A model generated the notes under the pieces. It saw only the letters and a list, made by a program, of their open reading frames with translations, was not told where the DNA came from and ran no database searches. Position numbers and translations under genes: made by a program. Positions 11,522-24,424 of a stretch of 64,000 nucleotides of DNA are shown piece after piece (the stretch's first letter is position 1; each line of letters starts with the position of its first letter). Source of the stretch: Aldrovandia affinis (taxonomy: Eukaryota; Chordata; Actinopteri; Notacanthiformes; Halosauridae); contig JAINUG010000138.1 of NCBI GenBank assembly GCA_029706075.1, positions 868,001-932,000 of the forward strand. Reading direction: 5' to 3'.

Positions 11522-13610
11522 GTAAGTACGCCGAAATACTGCATGTGCTTTCAGCGAATGCAGCCTACGGTAATGAATGGCAAAACTTGACAAAATGCAA
11601 CATTGCCAGGCGAAATATGAATGGCAAAATATTTAAAACATAAAATATAAGGACCGGGACGGTTATCTAATTTCCTAAATTTACAATAGAATTGTAAAGT
11701 GATTGATGTCAGACAAGTCTCTTCTGCCTGTCTATAAAAAAAATAAAACCCTTAGTATTTCCAAATATGATAAGACAGTTCATACAAGTCATGATGAAAC
11801 ACGATTGAGGTGTTTTCATATAGTTTGGTATCGAATGTTTCAATGAATACCTCTTGTCTTTTAGCGCCACTGAGTGGATTGTATTATCGGGTAGGTTTAG
11901 GCACCGAAGTTCAATGTTACTGTACTGTATCCCTCTAAGTTATTACAATCCTAAATATAACACATTTCTGTGTTCGTGGGAAAACCGATAAGACTGACAT
12001 AGGTACACTCAATAAAGATTTAACAGGCTGTCTGGATAATTAAGGACCCATTTACTAATGGAACAAAAGTATCATTGTGGGCGGCATTTTATCGGTGATG
12101 TCAATTTTGAAATCTGAGTGACATTTTGTGGATAACTTAAACCGGATATGTATTGTGGCATACGTGAAACTATTTTGTAATAACCTAAAATAACTAGTCA
12201 ATAGAACGTTAACTGACCCACAATTGTACTGAATTACCTTATCTTAACACCATGCTTGCATAGGCTACGCATTATTCCACCAATACCCATTATGCCTATG
12301 TAGGGTTCTGCTGTAAAATGAGGAATGGGAAAGAATGTAAAGCGCAAAATGCGTAGCTTTTTTATTTTTACTGAAACTCCTTTTTTAATCACAACCGATT
12401 CAAACACTGAATAGACTAAACGTTTAATTTCATATTCCGCACAAACACAACAGAGTCCACAAACACCAAAGGTTTTCACATTCATTAAAATGCCCTTTTA
12501 AGTATTTCAACAATTTTCCAAGTTTAACGTTTTAAAACCAAAATGATTAATGTATTTGAGCTGAATTTTGATAACATTATTAATATACTTAGGAACTAAG
12601 TCTAAAGATTGCTCTAAAGGGACATTCCCACTCGATCTCAATGTTTCACTGCTTTCATTAGCCTACGGTGTCCCATTTGGTCAGGTCTGCTGAGACTTTA
12701 TTATTAGACATGTACGGGTTCTTCAGCTATTTGAACTCAGGTTAAACTGTTTTTGAAGAAGTAATGAAAGTGCTATTGATAACTTAAGACTAAAGAGACA
12801 CCGACTGTCTCAATTCTGAGAATTATGACAATATCAAAAGCTTTTCCCTTTTAACAAATATGTAGAAATTATAGAGTAGAATTGGAAATCACCTTGGTCA
12901 TCTGCACTTTCCTCATGTGCTGTTTGCCTGTTCTCTAAAAAATAATGTCATAGTTTTTACCAATTATAAGAACATAGTATGCATCTCATATTTTCTCAAA
13001 AATTCTGCTGGGCTGTCAGTCTGCACTGGCAGGATATACCAATTATAATTCCCCATTTATTGTATTGGGTACATGCTGGTAGGCTAATTTACTGGAAATA
13101 GTGGTGTGGGTGTGGAAAATGTTATTATATCAATATTATTAATGAAAAAGCAACATGTGAGACTTAAATTTATGCTGATTTGATTTGACTAAATACTAAG
13201 ACAGAAAAATGATAATGGATATTAAATTATTAATTGAACTGATATACGGTATGCATCTAATTATGTCATATTTTGGAAAAGTGTCAGGAAGTGTTATTAT
13301 CATTCTGCTGGGCTGTCTGTTATAGTCTGCACTGGCAGGATGCTTTAACAGAAATGATGAGCCATTCTTTCTATTTTTCATAAACCTTTGTCATGCGTGA
13401 GTTATAGAGCATAAAAACCCAAACTAACATTTACCATTGTAATAAGCTGTTATTACTACATTGAGACAGCAAGAGCCAACGACGATTGGCCTAAGTAGTA
13501 ACACAAGCTAGGGTGGATTAGAACGGAAGGAAACAGTTTAAAACATTCTAAAGCAGCAATTCATTTCAGAGAAAAATGTGTGTGGGGAACCAAAGTACAT
13601 ACTTAAGAGG
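11522..13610 (+). other. trpc3 intron 1, 5' part: no repeat class recognised
   Basis: AT-rich intronic sequence with no coding pattern. A diverged local duplication at 12978-13340 is listed separately. Confidence 0.5.
12978..13340. repeat. Diverged local direct duplication in intron 1
   Basis: TATGCATCT...CATATTTT...ATTCTGCTGGGCTGTC...AGTCTGCACTGGCAGGAT occurs at 12978-13036 and again at 13250-13341. The second copy has extra bases between the shared blocks. The spacing of about 290 bp suggests an old tandem duplication. Confidence 0.65.
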
Positions 13611-13755
13611 TACAGGTAACTGCCAAAATATAAGAAACTAACACAAAGTGTCTTATTAGGGTGATGGGCCACCACAAGCTGCCAGAACAGCTTTAATGCA
13701 CCTTTGGCATAGATTATGCAAGTATATTCTGTCAGCCTGTCAGAAGAATTAGAAT
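13611..13755 (-). mobile_element. Mariner/Tc1-type end fragment, family M
   Basis: TACAGGTAACTGCCAAAATA and the following ACACAAAGTGTCTTA are the reverse of the 3' end at 32280-32317 (TAAGACACTTTG...TTTTGGCAGTTACCTGTA). The segment GGGCCACCACAAGC also matches that family's C-terminal region. Short relic. Confidence 0.7.
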
Positions 13756-13911
13756 CAAGCAGTGTCACAATGAATGTGGGGGCCTAACATACAGCCAACT
13801 GCGGAGAAATGCAGGGCTGCAGCAGGAGTGTACCTGGCGAATAGCTTGTGTAAACATGGGGGTGGCGGTGTGGTTGAAGGTAGGGTGTGCCAGGATTTGT
13901 CTGTTATGTCA

Positions 13912-14095
13912 ATTGGATTTTAATTATTCAATCATTTTTATTTTATTTAACTATTATTTAACTGTTTTGTTAATTTATTTATAATGAATATGTTTGTTTT
14001 ATTGGAAAATTTTATGGAAGACCTATGTGTGAAGCACTTTGGGCTGCAATTCATTGTATGAAATGTGCTGTACAAATAAAGATTATTTTCTTTTT
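13912..14095 (+). mobile_element. L2 LINE 3' end
   Basis: GAAGCACTTTGGGCTGCAAT followed by TGTGCTGTACAAATAAAGAT is the same 3' tail as the L2 LINE ending at 10710. Only the untranslated 3' end is present. Confidence 0.75.
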
Positions 14096-14927
14096 TCTAT
14101 TTGAACCAATAACTGCAAAGAGTTACAGGGAGGAAAAAATAGTGTTGTTAGCTTAAAAGTAAGAGAAACCAGTCATTCGTTGGAGAGACCTTTGAGATGC
14201 CACAGATGACAGAGAAGGAAAGGCTGAGGCAGAGGCCCACAAGGTAACCTGGTCGGAGGCAGTCTTCGAGGGGGGTCAAAACAAGGCAGTGCTACAGATC
14301 AACTAGATGCTATTATACAGAAGGATCAGGTGATAACAGTGTGCTGCTGTCAAGGGGGACGTAAAAAAGCGGGTACATAATTGGGAGAAAAAGGGTAACA
14401 AATTTTATTATAAATAAAACAAGGGTGCAGTCCCAGAAGGATCAGGTGATTGAGTCGTACATAATTAGGGTAATCACAGAAACCAGACCAGTCATGTTCC
14501 AGTATATGTAGAGGAATGTCACGCCGGCAGGGGCAGAGGGATGAGTAGATAGGGCTGCTCCCCTTTCACTGTTGTCAGTTGTTCCTGTTCCCTCCCACAG
14601 CTTGGGAAGTTTTCAGGACGTTGGACAGTTGCGGTCTCACACACAGGCATGCACACCTGAGGCTGATCAGAAATCAGTGTCTCCCATTGCCTTCATTAGG
14701 CCCTTTATAGTCTCAAATCCAGATTCTCAATCTCTGATAGTGCATCTGGATAGCTTCAGTAACATTCCTGGTCCAGAATTCCTGCAATCTGATTGGTGCC
14801 TGCAAATATTTTACGGTGGATTTGGTCATTTTACCATTTCATGCACCCATCCCTGAGACTTGTGATTAGTCAGAAGTAGTAACTGGTCATTGGTTTGCTC
14901 TGGAAGTAGGGCAGAGTTAAACATTAC
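14096..14927. other. Unassigned intron sequence with a degraded SINE tail
   Basis: ATAATTGGGAGAAAAAGGG at 14378-14396 resembles the 3' tail of the SINE family seen at 46545-46815 (there in reverse). CAGAAGGATCAGGTGAT occurs twice (14318 and 14434). No gene seen. Confidence 0.4.
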
Positions 14928-15335
14928 ATTACAGGCATTTGGCAGACGCTCTTATCCAGAGCGACGTACAACAAAGTGTTAACCGTAGTCAAGAACAGTT
15001 TAGCTGAAAGCCACCCTAGTGGGAAGTACAATTCCTGGGTGCTAGGAGCAACCACATAGTTAAACTAGGACCCTGTAGGTAAATCTGTAGCCACAATTCA
15101 GAGGTAGCAGTAAAGCACTCAATGCAGGAAATAATGCCTAAGCCTAATACAATACATAAACAAGTAGACGTGTAAACTAAGCAACTATGTCCCTAAGTTA
15201 ACAAAAACCAGACTACGGGGAGAGGTGCACCCTGAAGAGGTGAGTCTTCAGTCGTCGCTTGAAGGTGGCCAGGGTCTCAGCTGTTCTGACTTCCACAGGA
15301 AGGTCATTCCACATTAAACCACATTGGAGTGAGAA
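14928..15335 (-). mobile_element. Non-LTR retrotransposon 3' fragment, inverted
   Basis: On the minus strand the 15210-15325 stretch reads WNDLPVEVRTAETLATFKR, the C-terminal motif of L2/CR1-type LINE ORF2 proteins. The 3' tail at 14930-14975, read in reverse, is the AAGAGCGTCTGCCAAATG tail shared by several fish LINE/SINE pairs. Confidence 0.7.
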
Positions 15336-17881
15336 AGTAGTGAAGCTCATAGATATGTGGCTGAGGAGAGGGATGAATTGCAATGGTTTAAATTAAAGGG
15401 AGGAGGGCAATGACATTGTAACAGGTGAGATTGGACAGTGTCGCATAGACATATGGCTTGGGCATTTTAAATGGGAGAAAAGTCAAAATAAGCTGTCTGA
15501 ACTGTGTCTGAAGCAGTACTGTGGATTCGACATTCTGACCATACAAAAAAGACTGGAGCTAGAGCTGAATCACTCAGGCCTCCTACCATCCATTCAGTCA
15601 TGTGTGTCTGATTCAGATGGAAATAAGATATGCAAAGCAGTACACCCCCGATTGTAGTTATGGGGGTGTGGTACCACTCTTGTTCAGAAGTGTTTGGTTT
15701 TATATGATTGCTTCTCTGCAGACTGCACTTTATGCCTTCACACATTTAGAGACAAGATCAAAATGGTCTTCTCGCTACAGTTTTGCATGAATAGTAGTTG
15801 TTTTGAGCGTGCGGTGCCGAAATGACAGGCCTGTCCTTGGAACCTTGTGGTTTATGAATATGTCATCTGTTGTGTTTCATTAAAGTCTGTGGGAGGTTCC
15901 ACAGCCTGTGGCTTTGCCCTCTCTATCATTCTGCAGTTCCCTCACATTGCTGAGCTGGCTGGTATTATTACCTGAAACAACAGTTTCAGCATATTGTTTA
16001 TATCTGATACACAAATATGCTTAAAATCATGTGGTGCATTTTGTGATGTGCTCAGATCAGGCATCTGAAATAGTGCAACTCTTGATTTTCTTAACCTGGT
16101 ACTATACTGCTCTACTGTTGCCCATTTATTTGACTAAATTCACTTAGACCTCCTTTACACCTGGCATTAAAATCCATCCGTGATCGGATCTGTTGCTACA
16201 ACGGACGAGATCTGATGTTAATGGGCAGGTGTTAATGCTCAAAAGACTGCGGATCTGCAAAATCAGCTCCAGAGGTCGACAAGGACGCATTGTGTCCATG
16301 ATTCAGCGAGGTGTAAATGCGTTGAGATGAAGAATCCATTCATGAATACTTAATTACTTAAGCGGCAATTACTTAATTATTTGACCCCATAACTGTTACA
16401 TGGTTAAATATACAAAAAATATGGTGTTATATGGGATAGGGTGGGATAGGGTGGAATCTCGTCTTTTCAACAACCCATGCCAATTTATGTCAACAGTGAT
16501 GTTGCAAAAAAATTTAATCCTGTCCTGTTTCAAGGTAGGTTACTCTAGGAGAATAACAGCTCCTTACCTTTGGTGAAGTCTAGAAGTCCCAAAATATGAC
16601 CGATTTTTGATGTCTGCATCCCGATCACCGTAAGGGTCTAATGAACAAAAGTAGCGACCCTGTTTTGTCACAAGAGTTCCAATGCTTTCTATGCATTGCT
16701 TTGTATTGCCAACAACAGCGAAGATGTCATTCTCCTTTATGTAGGAACGTTTTGTATGCTCCAAATAGTAAATTTTGCTACAAAATAAGCCCACACTCAT
16801 CATTCTCAGATAAGTATTGGCCAAGTATTGCCCCCCCAAATTGCAGCCAGCGTCACCAGTAATATGATCATGTGGCATGATCCTGAAAAATGTATCCATT
16901 CACTACTTTAAGTCGCTTAGGGTAAAAAATGGTCTGCTAAATGGCATATAGAATATAGAATGTGTTGGAATGATCCAGGGGCATAATTGATACTACTTCC
17001 CTGTATATATGCTCAAATTTGTCTATGGTTCTAGCCAGTGGGTTATCCTTTACAACGATATAAGGTTGCCTTTGATTTACATTTACTATAATGAATGTAT
17101 GAATTGAATGAATGATTGGATTTATTATTTGGTTTTACAATGCCAAAAGCCCCAACGCAATTATCCCGTTTAAGTAGCTACCAATCAGCTAGTAGGCGAA
17201 GGTGCCGGGTCTGCCACCAGAAGACATCTATCTGTCCTGTGACAGAGACTGCTTCAATGACTGGCACAACCAAAATAACCTATATATTTTCCTGTGTTGT
17301 CTGCCTAAAGAACACTAACTGACACTGTAAATAGTTTTGTGCAATGGGGGCAGACAATTGCCAGAAGTGCAATTTTGTCTTGGCTAAACAAATTTGTTAT
17401 ATTATTCATATATGATATATTGTTATAATAATTATATATTATTTATATTGGTACAATATTTTGATATATTGTATTTATTTAGATAATTTGGACAGCTTTT
17501 TTAAAGTTGGAAAAACTATTGTTGCATAGCTGTAGTGTGATTCTCAGTATCATATAAGTGAATTGGGCCACTTGTAGACATTAGGAGACACTTTGAGCCA
17601 TTACATTCGTATCTGTTTTGTGAGCAAAGTAATTATCCATAATGGTTTGGGTGATAGAAACATGTTTCATAGTCATCTAAACGTTTTAGTATGTTTTCCA
17701 GTGTCACAGAAGTGAATAGAAATAGTTTGGCCAATTTGGGCACCTTGGATAGGCTTTGGGACACTTGGAGACCACTGGTGACACCACTCACTGAAAGGAT
17801 TGTAGTTCATGAGTCCTTGTGTCTAGAAGTCAGTTTTTTTGCACAGACTTAGTTGACATAATTGTATATATATATTGTGGT
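15336..17881. other. Intron 1, mostly unassigned
   Basis: No gene recognised. 16150-16330 starts CCTCCTTTACACCTGGCATT and ends with AGGTGTAAATGCG, which looks like a short DNA-element relic. 16895-16965 has a SINE 3' tail (TTTAAGTCGCTTAGG, TCTGCTAAATGGCAT) like that at 26965-27003. 17395-17480 is very AT-rich. Confidence 0.4.
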
Positions 17882-17882
17882 G

Positions 17883-20345
17883 TCCAGTGGCGGACCGTGC
17901 CCTCTCACAATGGACCTTCAATAGCAGCGCCCCCTCCCCCCCCCAAAAAAAAAAAAATCTGGCGCATCAGCTAGCTACTTAAATAGCAAACTCAACACTA
18001 CCAACGGCAAGCCATCCGATCACACAACAGACATATTTATTTTACAATTAGGCCTACATCCACAACTGAAATGAGTGTCATACTGTCAATTATAGAGCCA
18101 TTAAAGAGCCGGAAAGCAGCAACATTGTTACAACTTAAAATTGTTATACACACAAACATTGAAATTAAATTTTTAAACAACCCAGCTGCACTCACTCATT
18201 TGTAGATGAAGTCCATCCTCCTCTCCTTCTTGATGAACTGATTAATGACCTCATCGTGCAGTTTATTCTCCCGTTTTAGTTGTACAATAAGCTCCTTCTC
18301 TATTGAAATAAATGCCAGTGATGAAAGTCGATTTTGTCCAGTTCTATTCCTGCTGTAGGTTTTAATCCGTTTAAGAGCTGAAAACGATCGCTCAACAGAA
18401 GCGGTGGAAACAGGAATTGTTAAAATTAAACAAGTGACTGAATACAGTTGAGGCATGGCTTCACAAAGCCCTTCAGTTTGAAGGAAGGTCAGTAGATCGC
18501 CTGGACCCTTTCCTTGGAAATCAGACATCGCATACATCACACGCAGTTCAGTCTTGAGCCTTGTCAAGTCAAAGTGTCCGTAGCTTTGGCCCAGGCTCGC
18601 CAGTGCAGTTTCTGGGAAAGAAGTCTTGTAGTCAGAGAACAGCTGAGGTTCGAGCAGTGCAACAAAGGACAGTCTTTCGTGGTCTTTGAACCGGTTGGTT
18701 ATTTGAGTGAGAATGTTTCCGATCACCGTACTGTGCAGATTTCTGTAGTGACAACGGACATCTCTGCTCCCTCTCCCCCTCAAATTGGGTGGCTCACCAA
18801 CGGCCTTCACAGTATCCTCGTAGAAGCTGTCAAATTTTGTGCGCTCCTGTTCAATGCTCTGTCGGAGTTCTTCAATCCTCGCGAGGCAAAATTGTACATC
18901 TAAAGATTTATTTTGTAGAATTCCGAAAAGTACATCAGCATAGGCAAAAATGCCATTGAAAGTAAACAGCAGAAAACAAAAATCAAAGCTTCTTAGTTGT
19001 GAGACGTGTCCCGCTGCACAGTGGATGGAATCTGCGTCAAAATCATTTGCGTGATCTATAATGTGATCGAAGACCTCAACCAGCTCTGCCCGTTGCTCAA
19101 AAACAGTACCCACTAACCTTGAACTGAAATTCCATCTTGTCGGGGCAACGCGCGGAAGCCGTTTGGCACATTATAGGCATTTGGCATAAATCGTCTAATA
19201 ATTTTGTACGCTTCGGTGAACGTGAGAAAAAATCCGCCAATCCACTAATGTGAGCGAAAAAGATTTTGCCCTCCTTGATTTTTGCTGCTCCCTGAGACAA
19301 TACAAGATTCAAGGTGTGTGCATAACAATGCACAAACAGTGCCTGTGGAACTGATTCTTTAATTCGTGCTTGAACTCCATTTATTCCCAAAGCCATAACG
19401 GCAGCACCGTCATAGCACTGAGCAACTACTTTTGACTTGCATTCGTAGCTATCTAAAAAATCTATAATACGTGGTGCAATGTCCTGTGCACGTTTGTTTT
19501 CTGTGACATCCTCAAATTTCAAAAAACTTTCTTTCAGACCACTGTCACTCACGTAGCCTACCTTAGGACGAATGACATCTGAGTGGCATTGCTCCAATCT
19601 GTGGTCTCGTCCACCATGATTGCAACATACTTCGTTTTCTTGATCTCCTCTATAATGGCATCATCCAGTACATTTCCAATTGCGTTAATGAGATCGTTTT
19701 GAATCTTTCCAGAGGTCCCAGTGAAAACAGTGGCCGTGGCCAGATGATGGCGCAGTTCGGCGTCATATTCCGATATCAGGGAAAGCAGTTCCAAGTAATT
19801 GCCCCGATTTAATGAATCCGTGCCTTCGTCGTGGCCTCTAAATGGCAGTTCTTGTTGCCCCAAAAAAACGACACAATCAATGAGGCGCTTGAGTATTTCT
19901 CTGTTCTTGCGCACATTTTCATTGTGAAAAATTGTCGCTGTCCTCCTCTGTTCATCCAACTGTAAATCCACCCGTGTGCTGCCGAAGGGTTTCAAATGAA
20001 CAGCAGCAATGATGTGCCATTCAGATTCCTGATGCTTATTTGCAGCTTTGGTGAGAGAGCTCATGTTGCTGTAGCCAGTGCTATTCCATGGCCCCTTGTC
20101 TGAATTGAATAGCAAACAGTCCCAGCAAAACAGCCTGTTCAACTGTGCGCTAGCTGTTAGCCATTTGTAGCGGCTATAATTTGCCTCACTAAAGTGTCTT
20201 GTGCAGCCTTTGCCTGGCTGCTGAAGTCCAAGCTTTGGTTTCGGTCGACCCCTGTCAACTATTTCTAAATGGCACGCTTAACAAGTCACTAACCAGATCG
20301 ATCTCTATCTCGATATCTCCGCCACCAGTTGCCATTTTCCAAATT
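17883..20345 (-). mobile_element. hAT transposon, minus strand (one end seen)
   Basis: CAGTGGCGGACCGTGCCCTC at 17883 looks like a hAT terminus and lies just beyond the C-terminus of the transposase relic at 18196-20335. I could not find a matching inverted end or an 8-bp duplication near 20340-20800, so the right boundary is approximate. A C/A homopolymer lies at 17933-17957. Confidence 0.65.
18196..20335 (-). pseudogene. hAT transposase relic, TTF/ZMYM-type
   Basis: The start is MATGGGDIEIEIDLVSDLL at 20335; a frameshift near 20265 leads into DRGRPKPKLGLQ. The TTF-like region follows (RLFCWDCLLFNSDKGPW), then VAIMVDETTDWS with the first catalytic acidic residues. A shift near 19561 leads to VVAQCYDGAAVM and CYAHTLNLVL, the second core block, and another near 19145 leads to the long C-terminal part. 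The C-terminus holds the hATC dimerisation motif (PVSTASVERSFSALKRIKT, then SLAFISIEKEL) and ends MDFIYK. About 700 codons, near the usual length for this group. At least three frameshifts make it inactive, yet most of the sequence is intact, suggesting fairly recent loss. A host-domesticated ZMYM-like gene is unlikely given the shifts. Confidence 0.82.
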
Positions 20346-20671
20346 AGCCAACCCTTGCTGACGAAACATCACGTTTAATGGGCTAACGTTTATAATTGGC
20401 TAATATCACAGGACCTTCCATAGAACATCCTGAATACCCCGCGGCATTCCCGCCCACCATATAACGCATTTTGATTGGTTGGTTTTATTGTCACTCTGCA
20501 TTATACTGTACAGCAAGGGTCTTCTACTATGGTCAGAGAATCCCCTGGGCTGAATGAGATCGCTGTAACTGCTATAATTACCATCATCCACCAGAGGGAG
20601 GCATAGTTTAGTCAAACAGTTCAAAAAATCTAGTGAAATAGCAATAGAAATAGAAACAAATAATTTATATA

Positions 20672-20775
20672 TAATTTCCTGGTCAGGGTCGCGGGGGGGC
20701 TGGAGCCTATCCCAGCATGCATAGGGGTGAGAGGCAGGAATAAACCCTGGACAGGTCGCCAATCCATCGCAGAGC
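20672..20775 (-). repeat. Truncated SINE (3' part), same family as 8255-8604
   Basis: TTCCTGGTCAGGGTCGCG through ACAGGTCGCCAATCCATCGC matches 8290-8375 closely, in the same orientation. The tRNA head is absent. Confidence 0.75.
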
Positions 20776-21509
20776 CTAAGGAATATTGTTTACAATAATC
20801 ATAACTATTTTTATTATTAAAATTGCATTGACTTCTCTAATCTACCAGGGTATTCAGAGAATACCTTGAAGGCCCTGACGGACCACCCTAGGGGTTGGGC
20901 AACACTCACGGACCTTGCGGAGGATGTAGGCAAGTTAAATAACCCAGAGGAGGCAGTATTATAAACAAAATGACACTTTATTAAATGAATCTTGACAACA
21001 CAAAACAAAGGGCGGGGTATTCGGGGGACTCCAAAACACAAAGTACACAATCCTTACTCGTCGTCGTTATTCGTAATCCAATATCCAAGTCCAGTTCAGT
21101 TCCTCAATCCATTCCAGTAGTCAGTACACAAAGGGGGGTCCTCAAACAATCCAAGTCGAACACAATAAACAATCCAAAATACTTCTCTTTTGCGCTCTCT
21201 CTCTCGCTCTCTCTCTCCACAATCAGCACCCTACTCCTTTTCCCAGTGTGATAGGAGCTGGTCCCTTAAATAGGCCTCCAAATGGCCTATTTCAGGCGCG
21301 GGGCTGCCGGCTGCTGGGAAATGATTGCTCTCAATCTCTTTTCATTTATTTTGCTTAATTAACAAGCATGTCAGTTAATTTAATAATCCATTGGCGAGTA
21401 ATCACAAAGCTTCCCCTTAATTGTGCCTCATGTTGAAATGTTCTCTTTCTTCATGTCATGTTAGAGAATGCAAATGACAATAAGGGATTTAACTGATATT
21501 TATATCAAT
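20776..21509. other. Unclassified repeat-like intron sequence
   Basis: A stretch rich in AATCCAA/CAATCC motifs with a (TCTCTCGC)n tract at 21196-21220. It resembles the primer-binding style filler of non-autonomous fish DNA repeats, but I cannot define ends. No gene seen. Confidence 0.35.
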
Positions 21510-21643
21510 AATATTGAATTTGGGCACAGAGAACAAAGAGTACATGTATCTACAAATCAGATAATCTGTAGTTGTAAGAATATGCTACACTATTTTGTAA
21601 TGTAAAGAAAAATGTAATCTGGAAGCTATATCTTTTGCTATTA
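21510..21643 (+). repeat. 134-bp direct repeat, left copy (flanks a transposon)
   Basis: AATATTGAATTTGGGCACAG to ATATCTTTTGCTATTA. Identical to 23923-24056 except for one base (AAAG versus AAAT before AAAAATG). The transposon at 21644-23921 lies exactly between the two copies. Confidence 0.95.
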
Positions 21644-22149
21644 CAGTTTCTCGATTGCTAAGACACATTTCTCGAAAGCAGCTCTCCTTTTCTCTAAACT
21701 GTGAACACAAAACCCAATTTTCAAGCTACATTCACAAAACCTCAGACTCTTCTTGCAAAACCAAACTTTCACCTCAAAACAGTTCAATCTGTGCTCAAAA
21801 CTGAACTATGTTGTCAAATCGTGCCCCGAGTCAATCAAAATTAAAAACACTACTGAGCAGTCACTAAACACTACACTACAAAATAGAAAACACAATGCTC
21901 AGGACATGAAGCTGTTGAAATAAATGTTTATTGTTCACTGTAGGCTAAATGCATGTTGCAAAACAAAAAACCTGTGCATTAGCACTTGTACATAGTAAAA
22001 AAAAAAAAAGTACAATAAACAGAAATCTTGTGCATTTACACGTAGCACTTGTACAGTACAAAAACAAACAGAAATCTTGTGCATTTAGCACTTTTATACA
22101 GTAAGCCTACATAAAAATAAAGTACAAAAATATACAAATGAGAAGTGCA

Positions 22150-23599
22150 TTACTCAGCCACAGCATCATTTCTCCATACTGGGTCAGGCCAAAGGACTTC
22201 ATCCACATCACAGGCCACATTTTGTCTGGCCAGGCAACGGGGGAAAAAACCCCTGGCATGCCGTATCCAGGCTTGGCATGCCTCCACACCTATGTCACCA
22301 CAGGCTAGTTCCATGGCTTGCAGGAGATTTACCCTGGTGTAAGGTTGGCATTCATATACCTTCCACTGCCATGAGGAGAAGAAGAATCTTCAATGGGGTT
22401 CAGGAAAGGGGAGTACGGTGGAAGGCAAAGATTGATGAAACCTTGGTTCATATTGAACCACTCTCTAACCTGGAGGGCTCTGTGAAAACTCACATTGTCC
22501 CAAACAACATAGATGGGATGCTCATCCTGCTGCCCTAACAGAGCATCTCGCATGTGATTGAGGAAAATGAGGAGCTGGTGAGTGTTGTAGGGCCCCAGGT
22601 TGGCATGATGGTGGACAACCCCATGATTGCTGATGGCAGCACACAATGTGACATTGCCACCACGCTGCCCAGGGACACCAACAATGGCCCGTTGGCCAAT
22701 CACGCTACGGCCTCTCCTTCTCCTTTTGGTGAGATTGCATCCAGTTGAAAAACTCTGTAGAAATAGATATAGTTTTGTAAGTGATACAGAAAAAGTGATT
22801 TAGGCCACTACAGTAAATCACTACTTACAGTAATCAACATTGAATGTGTCTGGATATATACCAACTTCTACATACTGGAATCTTTGCTCTTTGACTCTGT
22901 CTGAGTTGCGATCAAAGGGCACTCTGTACAGCTGTTTCATGCGTAGTCTGTTGCGCTTGAGGACACGATCAACAGTAGAGAGGCTGACACTGTTGATACC
23001 CTCAAAATTTACATGGTCCTCAATGATCTTCTGCAGAATTTCATGCAGTTTAATGGCGTTGTTCTCACGGACCATATCAACAATTAGGGTCTCTTGGTGT
23101 GGGGAGAACATAGCTGTCCTCCCACCCCCATGTGGCAGTCTTTCAATTCTACAAAAAGAGAACATGCAGTTACAAAATTATACATGGAATACAAGGCCTA
23201 CAAACAGTTAGACTAACCCTCCATTACAATACTACAGTACATCGGCACAGTGATGTACTGAAACATATATTTACTTACAGTATACTGTGGTACAGTATAT
23301 AGTATAGTCATACAGTAATTGCTGTCAACATTTACATACTATAATGTCAAAAAAGGTAATTACCTGTTCTCTTCTCTAAATCTTCGGATTATGGTGGACA
23401 CAGTGAATCTACTGATGTTTGGTTGTACCCTTTGTCCGGCCTCCCTCATGCTCATACCATGGACAAGAACATGGTCAATCAAAGTAGCTCTGATTTCATC
23501 AGATATTACTGTTCTTTGTCTTCGCTGACCACGCTGACCACCTCGACCACCTCGACCACCTCGACCACCTCGACCACCTCCTCTCAGATTTCTATCCAT
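22150..23599 (-). pseudogene. IS630-like transposase, three exons, decayed
   Basis: Exon 1 (23599 to about 23363) starts MDRNLRGGGRGGRG, a glycine-arginine tract, followed by a helix-turn-helix region (MREAGQRVQPNISRFTVST). It ends at a GTAATT donor. Exon 2 (from about 23152) starts IERLPHGGGRTAMFS and has a second helical region. Exon 3 follows a TTTCTACAG acceptor near 22757 and carries RRRRGRSVIGQRAIVG, the catalytic IYVVWDNVSFHRA and LPPYSPFLNPIE (D and E of the DDE triad). The first catalytic Asp is not visible where expected, before NLTKRRRR. A frameshift just after NPIE breaks the frame, but the other frame continues QAWIRHARGFFPRCLARQN to a stop at 22150. Likely inactive. Confidence 0.8.
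23528..23582. repeat. 9-bp minisatellite (ACCACCTCG)n in the transposase N-terminus
   Basis: About five tandem copies; on the minus strand they encode the GRGGRGGRGG tract of the transposase. Confidence 0.9.
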
Positions 23600-23922
23600 T
23601 GTAGTGCCTCACAAACCAGTGCTCTCTGAACTGGCTTATATATGTTCCCTCACATCATTAGCCACAGGTGTGATCAATTTTGAGTTGTTGTGTTCAACCG
23701 GTGACACCAGTGTTTTAATTGTGTTTGACTTTTGCCACCTGTGCTCACCATTATGCAACACAGGTGCATCACAATGAAAATGTGTTGGCAAGTTGTGTCT
23801 AAACAGGTGAAAAGTGCTTATGGTTTTGCCAAAGGAGTGACTGATTCAATCAGTGGGTTCAGGCAACTGAGCATTTGGTTCAGACAATAGGGTTTAGTGT
23901 TTTAGCAATTGAGAAAAACTGT

Positions 23923-24056
23923 AATATTGAATTTGGGCACAGAGAACAAAGAGTACATGTATCTACAAATCAGATAATCTGTAGTTGTAAGAATATGCTA
24001 CACTATTTTGTAATGTAAATAAAAATGTAATCTGGAAGCTATATCTTTTGCTATTA
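23923..24056 (+). repeat. 134-bp direct repeat, right copy
   Basis: Same sequence as 21510-21643 with one mismatch. It follows immediately after the CTG end of the transposon, sharing the TA. Confidence 0.95.
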
Positions 24057-24424
24057 ATTATTCAGTAAATTAATCACTTGATTGATAATAAAGGAATATA
24101 ATGGAAACAGGTTTAGTGTTTAAAGGTTTAAATATATCAGTTTAAAGGTATGGGTTTCAGCCTCCTTTATTTCAAGCTGACAGATCATTACTGATTCTAT
24201 ATATTGTACATTTATCAAAAGGAAAAGAGAAAGCTCAGTTTTTTTAAGTGTGTGGCTTTAGCATGTTTTTTGGTGAAATGTATTTTCAATGTATTTTAAG
24301 TTATTATTACCGTCTTAAGCTTCTATAAATATTGTGCTGTTAGGATTTGTATTCCGTATTGCCCACCCCTAGTATTCTGTAAACATCTACTATGCCAGCC
24401 TCGGTCCAATGGTTTCTCAGTAAT

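Larger units (their letters stand above)
21644..23921 (-). mobile_element. Tc1/mariner-superfamily (IS630-like) transposon
   Basis: Ends CAGTTTCTCGATTGCTAAGA and, in reverse, CAGTTTTTCTCAATTGCTAA, are inverted repeats with a 2-bp offset. TA lies on both sides (21642-21643 and 23922-23923), the Tc1/mariner target duplication. Its minus-strand gene covers 22150-23599. The whole unit sits between two copies of a 134-bp repeat. Confidence 0.88.

Noticed and set aside
18196..20335. Domesticated ZMYM-like host gene
   Set aside because: At least three frameshifts break the frame and a hAT-like terminus lies next to it, so a decayed transposon is the simpler reading.
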